Shown piece after piece: positions 1 to 14,272 of a stretch of 64,000 nucleotides of DNA. The notes below the pieces were generated by a model, which was given only the letters and a program-made list of their open reading frames with translations, had not been told where the DNA came from and made no database searches. Position 1 is the first letter of the stretch; each line of letters begins with the position of its first letter. The position numbers and the translations under genes are program-made. The DNA is from Osmia lignaria lignaria (taxonomy: Eukaryota > Arthropoda > Insecta > Hymenoptera > Megachilidae), in the NCBI RefSeq assembly GCF_051020975.1, contig NC_135041.1:12040256-12104255 (forward strand), read 5' to 3'.

Positions 1-3000
1 AACGGCTGAGCGCCACTGGCGGTAGGTAAACAGTACTGTATTGTATTTGTGTGCTTAGCCCGGCAAATATTAGCCACCATATCGCTTATGGTGCTTGTTG
101 AGCGAGGGTGATGGTCGATAGTTTCCGTGGTGGGAGCGGTGAAGAGGCTTCGTCGGTGAGAGCGTACTGCGAGCGAGTGGGTGCGTGTACGCTGTGCCGC
201 GGTTCACAGGCTTAGGCGGCTGTACACAAGCACGCAATACGCATGTCGAGCAGGCTGGTGGTGCGGTGTGTGATTCGTGGCTGAGTGTGTTTGTCCATCC
301 GTCCATATACGGCTGTTTGTCCTTGCTCTCCTTGTTTGAAGAACGTCGGGATCCCGGTCTGTGCAAACTCCTCATTATTGCGAACAATGTACACAGGGTA
401 TAGCGCGTGCGTGCGTGAGTGCGTTTCCGTGCTCATCCCCTTGTGTGCGTGCGGGTGTGTGGGTGGGAACACGTGTACGAACGACGCGAGCCTGTCGTCT
501 CCGTGTATCATCGAGGCACGATCGAATTTTTTTTTTTCACGAACCGATGAAAACGTTTCCCTCCGCTCGCTCCGATTGCACAGAGGCTCGAGTGTTCTCT
601 CATTGGCTTCGATTGCGCTCGTTTAACCGGCGAGAGGTTAAAACCGCGAATCAACGCGCGCCCAAGTACGAGATTGCATTAAGGAAGAAAGGGTTCGATG
701 TTGTGTGAAAAATATCGTCGTTCTCTTCCATGCAGACGCATAAAACAAGGATAGATTGAAAACTTCTTACTAGATTTTCGTCGTGAATTCTAATCATCTT
801 TTATATTGCACGAGCGTAATGGACAGTGAGTGGGTTAAACCAGTTTGCTCGCGATCAACAGTCCACTTTGTAAGTTGAAACACGTCGGCGGAGGCCCGTT
901 GAGATGCCCTCGGTTCTCGCGGCCCGTTAAATGCCAGGCACGATTGTAATTTGTAATCAGGACTCGGAGCGTAGAAAAAATAAGTAATCGATACGCGTCG
1001 AGACAGGCAGAGAGAGGCATCTCACAAAACCGATTCGGCTGGCTACTTTCCGGCCCGGCCACGAAACTCGCACGTAGGCATTTTAACGGTGACGAGGGTC
1101 CAAGTACCATTTCCCGAATTCGGCCATTAACGCGGAAATTGACGGCAGTTTTAGGGCGGTCCGTCCCAAATTGCCCGGAGCCCTTCAATTTCGTAGTCGA
1201 TTCCGTCCCCTTGCAATAATCCACACCGGCCCGCTCGAGGAAATTCGTCGAGGGGAACCGGCTATTCAACGTGCAACCCCGTTGTTCTCACCTAACCCAA
1301 GACCTGGTTAACATTTACACTTTCTCCTGCCTAATTGTACCGCGAACGCGACCAGCCTCGGTTCTATAATAACTCGAAGGTGTGCAACGAACGATACAAA
1401 ACTGAGGTGTCCTCGTTGTTCCAACGTACAAAGGATTGGACATGCTTTGTTTCACATTTACTGCGACAATTGCCAGCTTCACAAAATATATTACAATTTC
1501 TATCCTTCATAATATTAACATTTTAACGCACTAAAGTTTGCGATTTAACGATTACAACGGCTCGAATTCGTCTTTCTTTATGAGCTGGCAAGCGGGCCAA
1601 ATGGCAGACGAGAACAAAGTTGTGAAAGGAATGCGGGATCTAAGTTTGAATCGCAACTTAACAGACCGATTGATTGTTTTCCTGGCTACAACCGCGACAG
1701 CATAGTTTAAAATAAACATTCGTTCTGGCAGATGGTCGTGCGTGGGGTGCGCAAATGATAAATGAGAGTAGGAGTAACGATAATTGTGAAAGGATTACGC
1801 ACAGTTAGCCGCAGATTGTAACGCGAGGAGAAAAAAGAAGAGATTGAAAAATGGAGCTGTAACAGTTCAAAGCGTGAAAACAGAATCACCGAGAAATGTT
1901 TTCATTCCAACGTTAAAGATTTCCAAGAAATTTTCTTCGAAACGAATGTATCACATTCGCAATGTCAAAACTTTCAACGTATAATTAATTCGATCGTTCA
2001 TCGTGTTTCTTATAAACGATTTGTTATCCGAAGTTCTATATTCCCTGTTGAAATACCGACAGATTTGATAAACGCGATCGAATTAGCTCGAGAGTTTACC
2101 AAATAATCTTCGCGAAAGACGTGTTCTCGGCTAAACAGATAAATCATTGTAAATTATCGGCAACAACAAACGAACGGTCTAGTCGCGAGGAACGTGAGAA
2201 CCTATTTCACCGAGGGGATCATTTATTGGCTGGTCCGGTCTGTCGTCGACAAACATTCGACAAAGTGGATGGCAAACAATGCCAGGCTTTTTCGGTCGGT
2301 TCGCGCAAAGAGAAGTGTCGAGCGCATAATATCGGTAATTTCTAACTAAAACGGCTGCTCTTTGGAGCGTGGAAGAGGACCCACGGGTCTAGGAACAATG
2401 AGGCGATCTTAAGGACTCGTCGCAAGGGGGCTTTGTTCAACATGTTCCACGAAGGACTCCGATGACAATGGGACTCTTGATTTCAACGTCTCGTTTGCCC
2501 CTTACAAATTAGCCGGTATTATTACCCTAACAATACAGTTACTTCCCCGTTTTCTGGCATCACCGACGAACCTGTTCAAAAGTGCCAAAACATTTCACGA
2601 ACCGTCGAAAGCGTAGAAACCTTCCATATACTTTGAATGAAGAATTCAAGAATTACAAAAGAATTACAAAATTATTCCACGCTGACGGTGTCAACGTTGC
2701 ATCATTTTTCTCGCTGATGAAAACTTTGCTCGAATGATTCGTTGGATGAGCCACGGGTCAAGGGGTCGCACAAAGGGGAATCGGTTTAATCGCCGTCTTA
2801 ATCGCGTCTATACAAAGACTCGCTCCCAAGCACAGCGAACGTACACCGTAATAAATTAATGACTGATTCAAGATCGCCCGTCACGACGTAATTCGCCACA
2901 ATTCCGTTACGTTTCTTACCGATTTCCCTTCGTATTCGTAAACGCGACGATTGCGATGAACCAGCCTCTAACGATGTCTGCTAGGAAGCAGAATTAGCGG

Positions 3001-4139
3001 ACACCAGTGTCGATCGTAAAAGGTGCTCGTTAGTGGCGAAGAAAAATACACGCTGATCGATCGTTCGATCGATCGGCAACTTGTGTAACGATGAATTAAA
3101 ACGAGGCTCGATCTATTTGGAAAAACAGCGGGTAAACGTGTCGGTTCTATAACGAGGCCTTCTCGGCGTCCAGAATCGTTCGTATATTTTGCAACCAAGG
3201 TATTTGTTCACCGAACGATTGTTCGTTGGACCTGTCCACGCATAATGCCCACCGCAACCGCTGGTTAACGATGAATTTTTCAACCGCGTCAAGTTCGCTG
3301 CGTCGCGTTGCGTCGAATGCGAATGAATTTAATTAAACCCATTAACGAATTTAATTAAGCGGTAAAAATGAACGACACATTCGAACGAATATTCCCTTCG
3401 GCCGTGACGCGGTTTTCGAGCGATTGTGAAACGATCAAATGGGTTGTTTGAAAATTCATGATAGAAGGTGAATTTGGTATTCGTTGAGCGACCGAAATAG
3501 ATCGAGTCCCAAAATGTTAAACGAAATTCCATTTTCAAAGATCGTTAATCTTGAAAAATACTGAACGGACCCGTGTAAAGATTGCCAAGTGAAAACTGTA
3601 TCAAAACACGACAACTTCTTTATCGTACTCGATTCTGCAGTGACGAGTGTGAACCAATTTCGTGGCGACTTACAAGAACCACTTCAGATATTCGCGGATA
3701 CGTCAATGACAAACAGACGAATAGTAGGCGAGTACACACGTACAAACACGTCTGTACATAGCGTTATTTGCAGAGAAACGAATTTGTGCCGTGATATCGC
3801 GTGATAAGCATGCAATTGCTCGGTCGACTTATCGGTGAGCATTCAAAGTCACTGTTCGACGTTCTGGAATTCCGTCGAAATGCACCTTAAACGACGCGAG
3901 ATACATATTTCGCTGGTCGGCTTTACAATCAAAAACTCTTGCGTCATTTTTCGCGAAATTTTCAGACACAAAAGCCCCGTGTATCGAAGCGGTCTACGAT
4001 CTCGATGTTTTCACGCGTACGCGACACATTACGTACGTACTCCGATAAAGACATTCCACGGAAACATGATTTATTCGGAACAATATCGGCGAGAACGGCA
4101 CAGATTTTTGCAATATTTCAACCGACGTTATTTTTGACG

Positions 4140-4162
4140 TAAGTCACGTAAGACGTGACTTA
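4140..4162. repeat. Short 10-bp inverted repeat
   Basis: The arm TAAGTCACGT at 4140-4149 is repeated as its exact reverse complement at 4153-4162, with a 3-base spacer. It has a TGACGTAA-like core resembling bZIP sites. No gene lies nearby, so a regulatory role is speculative. Confidence 0.3.
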
Positions 4163-4630
4163 TCGTGACGATGATAAAGGAAAAATTGAACCCCAAAAAT
4201 TGTTTCGACAGCTTACCGTAATTTTAGAATGAAAGTCGTCTCGTAAAACAGCACTTTCTTCGGGGCGTGTAAATAATTTGCGAATGACGCGACGTTCGAT
4301 CTCGTCTTTGAACTGAACTTTACACGGTTACTCATCGCAAATCAGGAAAATGTAATACTTGAATTATAAGAATCAATCTGGTGATAAATATTTGGAGACG
4401 TACGTCGCGTTCATAATTATAAACGTACATCTGAGCTTATCTTCTAACATTTTAAAAGATTTGACAAATTTTTGTCGAAGCGAAGCCGGTTGCCGACCGC
4501 AAACGTTCTACAGCTCGAAATCCTCGAGCTGCGGTTTGAAGCAGTCGTCTTGGAAACAGCAGGTCGATCCTAACAATCGATTTGTCTAGAATGTAGAAGT
4601 TTAAAGTATGGTCTGAAGGAGGGAACGGAA

Positions 4631-4656
4631 GAGGAGGCGGAGGCGGAGGCGGAGGG
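4631..4656 (+). repeat. GAGGCG microsatellite-like run
   Basis: A short tandem run of GGAGGC units. On the minus strand it reads as a proline stretch within an open frame that has no other coding support. It is treated as simple sequence. Confidence 0.5.
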
Positions 4657-7600
4657 CTCGCTGTTAAAACTTTCCGCCTGGAGTTTCGTAATGATCGGCG
4701 AGCCAGTTTATCCGGAAATAATATTTGTACAGCTTGTACGTAAACAACCCTGGCGGCCCTCCAGAGTGCCAATAACACCGCCTGTGTCAACTTGGTCAAG
4801 CACCGGAGCGCTAAAATGAGTCACGATGCGAACCAGAAGAAAGGTGTAACTCTTTGAATTTTAGTAAGAGAAAGAAAGAGGGAGAGACAGAGCCGGGACA
4901 ATGTTCGACAAGAAAAGGCCTCTTCTTCTCTGCTTTCACCGTCGCGATCAGCTTGCACCTTGTGCTAACGCGAAATTCAAGCCAGTTGTTTGCATTTCGC
5001 GTAAATTAATAATCGCCAAAAGGCTTTTAACACCTCGAGGGACGTATTTGTTCGACGTTCTATAAAACACGACATTCGCGATAAATTTCAAATTTCAATT
5101 TCGAAGTATCGTTGTAATATTAACATAATTTATTGTAAAATCTTGAGAAATACAATACCACTCGTGCTCTGTTAGCAAAATTTCACTAGTCGAAACATTG
5201 AATCAAAATGTAACAAACGAACGATATTTCAAGCTTAGTTAATACATCACCTATTCGTATTTCCTGCACATTTACCATCTTTTTTCAGGGCACTAGTATC
5301 GTTTCGCGTAACGAACGAAACGTATAAATTACCTCGAAATGAGTTTCATTAAAACGAAAGCAAAGCAGTAGCAGAGCGACCGTTCGAAAAAGAATGGTTA
5401 CGTTCGGACACAGATCGTAGCGATACAGAGCTATTTGCACGTCGCGAGATTTATAATGCGCGCCAATTACACGTAACACGCTTCGCTCATTCCGCGGTGT
5501 AATTCATCCCGTGTAATTACCAATGCATATTGCGGTCTCTGCGGAAGCTCGCAAACGTGCAGACCGCGAATTTCGTGCAATCGTACTTCGAACCCCTTCG
5601 TTCACCCTCTCGCCGAGTCTCACCCTCTCTCATCCCATCGTCGTTCCGCTCGTCTCGATTTCAATTTCACCCTGATCCTGCTGGAATATACCCGCCACGC
5701 CCTTGCTCCGCACCCTTCTCCAGCCCTTCTTTCGCATCCTACTTCTCCCTCCTCCACTTTTCTTCGTTTCCACGCCAGACAACAATTATACCGACTAACC
5801 GATTGTTCTCGCGTTTCCGCCTCCGCATCGCGATATAATAATTCGATAAATATAGAAGGAACTTTGTTAACGAGCCGGACAAACAAGAGAAAACGGCAAT
5901 AACGGGCAAACACGAGCGACGTCGGAACCGATCGAAACTCAGGTAAAACTTCTTCTCTTCTTTTCAAATACCTTTGCACCTGTGTTTATACTGCCAGGCA
6001 CTTGTCAACAATCAAGCGTCCCTTCGGTAAATTGTACCCTCACCTGCGCAGGGAGAGGGAGCAGGGGAACACGAATTTTACGATGCTACGAACGCTAATA
6101 GGATTACCGGATTAAAGCGTGGAAAGTTAAGATACGGTCGGTCAAACTAACGGCAACGGACAATGGGACACGGCTGAACGTCGACCGTGTCTCGTTGGCC
6201 AGGTAAATTTTTATACCGCTCCCGTATCGATTACGGAAACCTGTAAACGGCACGTATTACGACGATAAAAACGACGTGAGCCAACTTCCATCGACTTACC
6301 AATGGTGCGATTTAAAAGAGAATTCGTTTAGGGTCGGATTAAAGTGACGCGATTACGTGCGAACATTCTATAGCATCGAGGAAAAGAATGCGCTTTTATA
6401 ACCGGTGTCATTGATCATTCTTTTAACGGAGAAATGATCAAAGAAGAAACTATCGGACAGTAGGACGCAACGATAAAAATGGATCACCTAAGTCGGCCTT
6501 TTAAAACGGACAAATCTGTTCCACTTTCGATACCGTATTGGAAACGTTCCAACCGTTTCAAATAATTCCATGCAACGGAAAACGTTCCTCCTTATCCCGG
6601 GATTTACTTTTCCCCCCCATCCCCATTTTTGCCATTTCACTCGGTCCGCAATCGTCGATACGTCGCCACGGTGGCACGTACGGACATAATGTAATTGCGG
6701 ATATTGGCCGCTACCGGTCACGATACACGCATTTATTTTCGTCCTTCCCGACGAGCTTTTCCGCCTCGTCTCGCGCGGCCTGTTTACGCTCGAATGAAAA
6801 TTTGCACGCCAGCCAAATATTATTCCGTCGACGACTACGACCCACGTCCACGATCTCTTTTCCCCTTTCGTTCGTTCGTTTTCCAACCGTTTCCGCGCCA
6901 CCGTCCGTCTGCTGCTCGTCTCTGCCCGCGCCCACATGCCGCCGCGTAACGAGCACGCCCGTGTGCACGCGTGCACAACGTTCAAAGCGGCACGAGTAAA
7001 AACAGCAGGAAGGAAAAAAAAAAGATTAGCTTCAATTTCATTCAACGGGTTTTTTAACACAAAGTCGTACAGGCATTTAACGCAAAGACGAGTGTGCAAA
7101 CTTTGTCTGAAACATTTTGTCGTTGCTGCTGAGAAATGAATTCAGACACTCAGCGTTCAAATGTATTATATACCTTTTCTACCTGCAACGATCTTTGTCT
7201 GAACGAAACCGTTCCGTGTTTGAATATAAATCCACCTTTGTAGAGGCAAAGGGTGGACGGGATAGAATGCGAAGCGGAGCGCGGGTGGAAAGGGTTCGCG
7301 TCGAACGTGGGTAAACTATCGAGAGAAAATAAATACGGAACCGGATTCATTCGGCTAACGATCCGAAAGAGTCCGTCTGGCAACGGGCGAGTTGCCGTCG
7401 CTCCCGTTCGAACCCGGTTCGAGATAAAAAAAACCCTGACAGTACTTTTCAAGCCTGTCTTTTTATTCCGTTTGAGTGACGCCAATGGAGAAAAAAAAAA
7501 AAACAGAGCATGGGGCTACGAATCTATCTGACGGGAGTGTCTATAGTCGGCGGTCTTGCCGGTCGATATATCGATATCCTCGAATTAGCATGGATAGAGG

Positions 7601-8264
7601 AGGCTCGACCGGCACTGCAACGAACGATACTTATCGAAAGTGCGCTTTACAATAGAAAGGATTTTTTGAATGCGAAGATACGCGATGCCCGTTCGATGTA
7701 CCGGGCGAAACGAGACGATCAATTGCGAGAGGGGCGAAGAAAAAGAACCGAGAGAAAGTAGGAAAACGATCGTACAACGACGCCGGGTTTTAGTACCAGG
7801 TGCAATTTTCGCAACTTTATTCCTCGGGATATTTAAATTGCTACCTCCCGACGGCGAAGGTTCGATTTCGTTTCATCGATTCGCATTGTGCTCCGAACGA
7901 TCAGTTCGCGTATGTACAAAGCCGCCGTCGACGAAACACCGGTTTACACAGATCGTTAATAGTATCTTGCGGCAATCCGAATGTGTTTTAATCTCGATTC
8001 GCACCAATGCTCGTTAACTAGTAACAGTGAAATAAATTGAAATTTTTACAAGTGTAAAATATTCCTCGATTCGATGCGTAATTTCTTGACGCGATCAAGC
8101 ATGAATGAGAAAAAACGTAAACTCTCTAGGAGATGTCTCAATATTTAAAATTCCTCGTTTTATTTTTATCACCGGGAGTCACGCCAGTCATTCCTGTCAG
8201 GCTTGTACGCAATGAGAAATAAAAAATACGATGAACAGGGAGAAAAAGAAAGAAAAGTATTTAC

Positions 8265-8387
8265 CGGGTGCCGTGCCGCAGCTGCCACAGCCACAGCTGC
8301 CGCCGCGTTTATACCGGCATTGGGGTACATCTTATCGTCGGAGGCCCTCGAAGAGGTTACGTAGCACCCTTCGATCACCACCAAGTC
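8265..8387 (-). CDS. Candidate first coding exon of an unidentified gene
   Basis: On the minus strand this 123-bp block is bounded by a plausible acceptor (ending CTGACAG at 8388-8394) and a good donor (GTAAAT at 8259-8264). It contains an ATG at 8330-8328 with A at -3. From that ATG it encodes MYPNAGINAAAAV followed by more alanine and valine and an end of ARHP, reading straight into the donor. Alanine-rich N-termini of this kind are common in insect transcription factors and RNA-binding proteins. No downstream exon of the same gene is recognisable between here and position 1, so the gene would need a first intron of more than 8 kb leaving the window. I do not recognise the family. It could be a chance open frame in GC-rich DNA. 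Confidence 0.3.
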
Positions 8388-9080
8388 CTGTCAGGAGTAA
8401 TGGATACGTCTCCGTTATCCCCAGGTATATCCGACGGTATCCCAGGTCATAGCCTGTATGCACTATTATTCACACTGGTCAGCGATGAAAAAAGAACGGT
8501 GAGAACACAAGGTATGCACACTTGCACACTGTCACTATCTTCGCGGTCCACCTTGGCCACTCACTTTTTGCTCCGTTTCACAATTATACACCGTGGAGAA
8601 AAACGATAATCACGGATAGAATAAGAATGCGCGACGACGTTGAATCACGTTAACGAATACGAGTGCACGACGTCGAACGAGAAGACCGAGCTCGAAACGA
8701 TCCACCCTCGGCGACGAACGAGTATCAACTAATCAACCACAGCGCCGAGGGGAAACGCTTCCCCCTCCTTCTACCGCTACTATTCCCCCACCACGCGTCC
8801 CGACACCACGTGGTCCCCCCCACCTTACTCGAGTCTCCTTTCTCGCTCGCTCAACCGTTCGCGCCAGTAGGCTCGCGCTCTTTCTCGCCTTCGCACCTCC
8901 GACAATCGGGCTCTTACCTCGTTCGTCTCTTTTCCGTCCGCTCTCGGATATGCTCGTACATTTCAACAAGACGGGAATCCGTTCGTCGCGATCCGCTTTG
9001 CATTTTTTACTTACGCAAAAACGAGATTTGTGTGGTAAATCTTGCGGTGAGTTTGTACCTACATTACGTAGCCGCGTATT
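8388..9080 (-). promoter_or_regulatory. Possible CpG-rich promoter or 5' UTR
   Basis: This stretch lies immediately upstream, on the minus strand, of the candidate exon at 8265-8387. It is CpG-rich, and 8755-8990 is strongly pyrimidine-biased on the plus strand. Such composition is common around insect promoters and leaders. No core promoter motif stands out, and the call depends on the exon being real. Confidence 0.2.
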
Positions 9081-9781
9081 AAATTATTACTCGAGACGCG
9101 ATGAACATCGCTAACGCACGTCGGAAAACCTGTGTTAACCTTCCCCCTTTATTACATGCAAATTTGATTGCTTCATAACGAACGGCGTTGCGATTCCTTC
9201 GATGCTTTTATTACTCGTACCGCGTTATAGGATGAAGAGCAGAAATAATTTTCGACTAATTATCCTTTCTCTCGATCGTGCGAATTCGGGGCACCTGTAC
9301 GATGTTAAATCACGACAGTCGAGAAAATTGCGAAATTATCGTTGTAACTTTTACGCCTTCCTATACGACGGGGGACAGCGAAAGGAAAAGGAGGGAATTT
9401 ATTTTTTCCCGTGACGCCCAACTTTTTCTCCCCTTCTTAATCCCTAGTTCCTTTCAGACCCTTCCGGTACAATCACCGAAACCTTCTATACGCGGCCCTG
9501 CCCTTTTTGGTTAGTTTACACTCGACCCGTTCGTAGCCACGAATCTTTCAGATTGGAATTTCGCCTCCTCTCTCTGGTCATCCGTCATCCTTGTCACGCT
9601 TGTTTAGTTTCTCTCGTTTTCTGTCCCCGCTATCTGGCAACCTTGTCACTCGCCCATCCGTTTCATCCTCGACCCTGGGGTGCTTGTCGTGCACCCTGTT
9701 TTTCTCGTCCTTCCCTTTCCCCTTTCCCAGCCTCTTTTCGTCCCGCTGACTCGTACTTAAGAGCTTCTACAATCGACATGT

Positions 9782-9804
9782 ACACACACACACACACACA
9801 CACA
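9782..9804. repeat. (AC)n microsatellite
   Basis: An uninterrupted AC dinucleotide run of about 23 bases. It is a typical length-variable microsatellite. Confidence 0.9.
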
Positions 9805-12800
9805 CCGTGTGCTCTCGCCGGATACAGACTTCGACATCCCCTTCGAATGGGGTGGCAAGCATCGACGATCTTTCCACCTCGACTCCCAGCAAACAATTAT
9901 TATCACTTTACCCTTCCTCTACTCGGCCCAGTGACGCTTAATCTTGGTGTTACTTAACGAGAAAAAAAAAAAAGGACAAAACTGGAAGGAGGTGCCTTCT
10001 TCGGCTTGTAAGAGCAAATGGCGAACGATTTTAACGAGCGATGACATGCGAGCTAAACAGCACGGAGCAAATGGAAGAAGAAATTACAAATTCCTTAATG
10101 ACATCACACCTGAGCAACGCGTAAGTACAAACACACCTGCTTTAGTCACCCTAATTTAAGCTAATCATTACGCAAAGAGTACAGAGAAATCATTTTTCAT
10201 TTGCCAATGAAAAAACAACATTGGATAGTATTCAATGAATGTAATTGGAGGAAATTAACACCATGAATAAGTTTATTACAGGTTCATTACAAAATATTAT
10301 TCACGCAGATATTTCATTCACATTTTTTTTTCTCTCTTGAATGTAAGTTATTTTTATTGATCAGAGGTTATAATTGTCCGTGGATCGAGAGGAAAATATA
10401 CAGAAAATAAAACAGGAAGGAGGTGTTCAATTTTCGCAATAGAAAATCACGCTTCCGCCGATTAAGCAAACACATATAATTACTGGCGTAGAATTAATTA
10501 CCGTTCCGCGGGTAATATTTACGAGCGGCGAGCGTACGTTTTATAGGGATATGCAAAGCGCGAAACCATTTGCTGTAATACAAGATACAGAAATCTGTGT
10601 CGCATAATTCGAGCCGCGAAAGCTGAAAAGGAACACGTCATCGTCTGTCGTCGAACCGGAACGCTCGATGCGAAATTCCTTGCTCCGTATCTTCTGACAT
10701 ATCGACGACGACGTATTTAACCGTATTAACCCGCGGAAAAATAAGATTTTCATCTTTTTTATTCTCTTGTTCCACGCTTTATTTTTGTTTCAAGCGTCCG
10801 GATAACCCGAGCCACGACATCAGCCTTCTATCGCAAACAAAACGCGATTAACACCGCGTCTTACGATGTCGGGTTTCACGAATGGTTGACGCTTCTCAAA
10901 CACTTCCCATTTTATCGTATTTACCAAACACTTTAACGAATACTCTTTTTTTTTCCACGACTATTCTGTTAAAAACTGCACGATACATCGGGTGATGTCT
11001 ATCGAACGGAATCGAGCTTGCCTTTTCGCGGTGAACGTCACAGGAAAATCGGTTGTGCTTGTTCACGCGTGTTCCTATTTAAACAGTCGTAGCCAATTCG
11101 CGTTTATCAACGATGATGACGAATATTTGGGATCATCGATGTTTATAGTTTGTTTAACGCGAATGTTTGTTAACGCATGGTTTATTAATGCCAACTGAAT
11201 TCCCAGGAGCGCGGTATTTATTTACACCGCTCTATTGTCCGGTCGGTTTGTCGAGGCGAAACTGATCGGGGAGCAATTGAATCGATTGCACGGTCTACGG
11301 AATAATTTTAGCGCAATCTAAAGATTATACGATTACCATTTACGTGTTGCGCCATCCTGTCCATGTAAATCAGTCGATTAACAAAAGAAATATGGGCCTT
11401 TTCTCGCCTTTGTACGATATTGTTTAAATTATTGTGTAAATTATTAGTGACTATCAAGTTTTGGTTGGATTTGCAGCAAATATGAATCGTCGTACTAATT
11501 GATAAACCAAGCAAGAAATGAAATGTCTGTGTCTACAGTTGACAAAGATACCTTGTACGATTGTTTATAAAAAATTGAAGCTTTCGTGTAATAAATTTAT
11601 TACCACATTGAGTAATGTTTGTAGTAAAACTTAGGAGCTTTGGAAACGAAAGAACTGTACTTTGCGAAGAGAGATGTGTAACGTGCAAAGAATTAAGCTT
11701 TAGATTTACCGTAACAAAGCTCACATAGCAACTAAATAAATATAAATTTTATATGCAATGTTCATGTTTTAATTTATAAAGAATTTAATGTGTTAAAGTA
11801 CTGTATGTTTTTATAAATTCCTGATGCCACTTCGAATAATTCAACAATCTCTCACAGATACCATTTATGAAAATTGATGAGAATTTAAAAAGCTTGCATT
11901 GAAAATGCATGCCAGTGTTGTTAAAAATAAATGTTTAATACTTCCTTCGAATTGTTTGTATTTTTTGTACAAATTACGTACATTTTCTTTTCTGATATTC
12001 AGCTCAAGAGAACTTCCACTCGATGAAATCTGGGCAGTTATTATTTGGTGTATAATTACTAACCGCATAATCAGTAACACATTGATACGATTATTAATTG
12101 TACATATTAATTACTCTCGTCGTTGGTTCTGCTTTAACAAGTTAGATTTTCCGTACGTATATACAAATGATCGAAAACGGAAGAGTTAAGCATTGCAAAA
12201 GCCATGCACGTAGCTGGAATAAAACCTTTAACGAAGATCGGTCAGTTTGAAATACGCGTATAGTTTGGAGTATGCCGCGTGTTTGGTAAAACGATCAAAA
12301 AATGATTTTCCGCGAAAACACCTATAACATCGGGATCCGGTGGTAGCCAGTGACCGTCACTATTTCCACGCTTCCTGATAACAGACACACGAACGTACCG
12401 ATATCAGCTGGCTGGCCGCGCGAGAATTAATTGCCGAACCGGCAATAGATCAAGCGGAAAGTTTTATCACCGAGCGCAACCGCACGGGTCAGACGGGAAC
12501 TCGGTCGCTACCGTTAAACGGAAAAATTTCGCGGCACGGATCTTTGGACTCGGTGAGATTTGATAAATGGAAAAGTCATTAGAATTCTATCTGAAGTCGT
12601 GTTCCTACGGAACAAAGCGGCCGGACCTGGCGCAACAAGACCAACGAGTTTCGATAATAACGAGACAAAAAATGATTATGGCGCGCGTCGATAACGCGTA
12701 TACGCCTTTTAATGAAAATAGAAAGAACACCTACTCCTTCGATTGTTAGAAAATATTTTTTTATTCTCCATTCACCTTTCTTTTCGTTATTGAACGAAAC

Positions 12801-14254
12801 GAAACGGAGGATAAGGAAGGAAGAACATCAAAGATCGAAAGAAACGAACTGGTACTTTTCAATATATGTATTATCGCCGTTTTAGCGCGCTTTAATCGTT
12901 TCCCTTTATCAGATGACGAGGATAAACGTGGTGGTAGGTTGGTACACGTAGGAATCGAAAGAACCGCGTTCTTCCGCGAGGCAAACTCTTAACAGGACGC
13001 TCTGACATGGCAGTAAGTGGAAAATAAAAAAGGAATAAGAGGGATGGAAAAAAAAAAGGGCAGACGGTATCGTACGGGTAGGATATTAAAAAAGTGGAGG
13101 TGGAGGAACGACGAGAGAAATCGAGAGGAGTGTTTTCGTCACAGCACCGAGGCGAGGAGAAATGACATTACATACCGTGAAGGCGCGATGCAGAAAAAGC
13201 TCTCGAGCTTCGAGCAACGGTTCGCGCACGTCGACGACACGAAACCACGACTGCAAAAAACCGCTTGAAAAGCTCCGGTACCTGGCTCCAATGATCACCG
13301 GGATTCGTGCTACACGATTATACGCGTACCATTGACGCGTGCACGAACGTTTACGCGCTTAGAAGCGGCCACGCGCTTTGTTCTCCAGCTAACGAGAACT
13401 TGAGAAACAATAGCCGTAGAACTAATTTCTTCATTCGACGATGAATGTAATCGTAATGGATAGCTTTTTAAATTCGTAATAAATTGGTCCATCGAGTGGG
13501 TCTCGGCGAATACGATCTTGATGGTGTTACGTTTAATTTGCCGAAACGTCGTGGTGGATTTTTTCCACGTCATTGGATATTACGAATATACAGTACGTTA
13601 ACTTTGTATACGTGTAGACGTGCCCGTGGGGACTGTGCGGCTAGCGAAGGGGGTGATTCCTCCGAAGGTTTGCGAACACGCGACGCCAAAGTTTATGCAG
13701 GTATACCTGCACCCTCGCGGAAAAGGATCGTGTAGAACCTATGGAAAATCATGAAGCACGATTTCTGTCTCGCGTCTGCGTCGAATCAAATATACGCGAC
13801 AATAGTTTCGCGATAGGACGTCTTGTTTACGAGGGGTGGCAGGGTGAAGTTTCGCGGTGCACTCCCGTCACCCTGCACAGTGTATATTCTCCGGTTAATA
13901 ACAAACAGCCGCGAACTGTTCCTGTTCTTCCCCCCCGATAAAAAGTAAAGCGATCGTCTGGAGGAGAGATAGGACGAGTTCTTTTGGAGTGCGTAAAGTA
14001 GCACGGGTAACGCGCGTGCTAAAAGGAGCTTGGCAAGAGGGAAGAGAAAGAGAGAGCAGCATCTCGCGGCAGGGATGAACGTTTTCGATTCGTCTTTTAG
14101 CGTGCCGATGATCGCGGAGACGCGGTTCGCCGCCGCAAAACCATCATTTCCCATTGGCGAGAAGAAACCTCGGCCGCTTCCGACGACCTCAGTTACTTTT
14201 CATCCGTCAAAATTCAACGGGCGCAGACACGGCGGTATGTAGACACGTAAAAAA

Positions 14255-14272
14255 GGGGGGGGGGGGGGGGGG
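14255..14272 (+). repeat. 18-base poly-G tract
   Basis: An uninterrupted run of about 18 G preceded by a short A run. Such runs are rare in animal genomes, can form G-quadruplexes and are prone to length error in sequencing. Confidence 0.85.

Larger units (their letters stand above)
1..8264. other. Gene-poor, CpG-rich stretch
   Basis: I see no supportable exon here on either strand. Open frames exist, the longest being 203 codons at 6488-7099 on the minus strand. They overlap open frames on the other strand, lack domain-like composition and have no matching splice partners, as expected in DNA with few AT-rich stop codons. Small items inside are a GGA/GGC-rich run at about 4631-4656, a GATC-rich palindromic patch near 3056-3073 and a 10-bp inverted repeat at 4140-4162. 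If the candidate exon at 8265-8387 is real, this stretch would be part of its first intron. Confidence 0.5.

Noticed and set aside
835..1269. 144-codon open frame on the minus strand
   Set aside because: No recognisable motif, no splice partner and unremarkable composition. A decayed transposon fragment is possible but unsupported.
6488..7099. 203-codon open frame on the minus strand
   Set aside because: Several overlapping open frames exist on both strands here, the peptide has no domain-like pattern, and the CpG-rich DNA lacks AT-rich stops. Judged non-coding.
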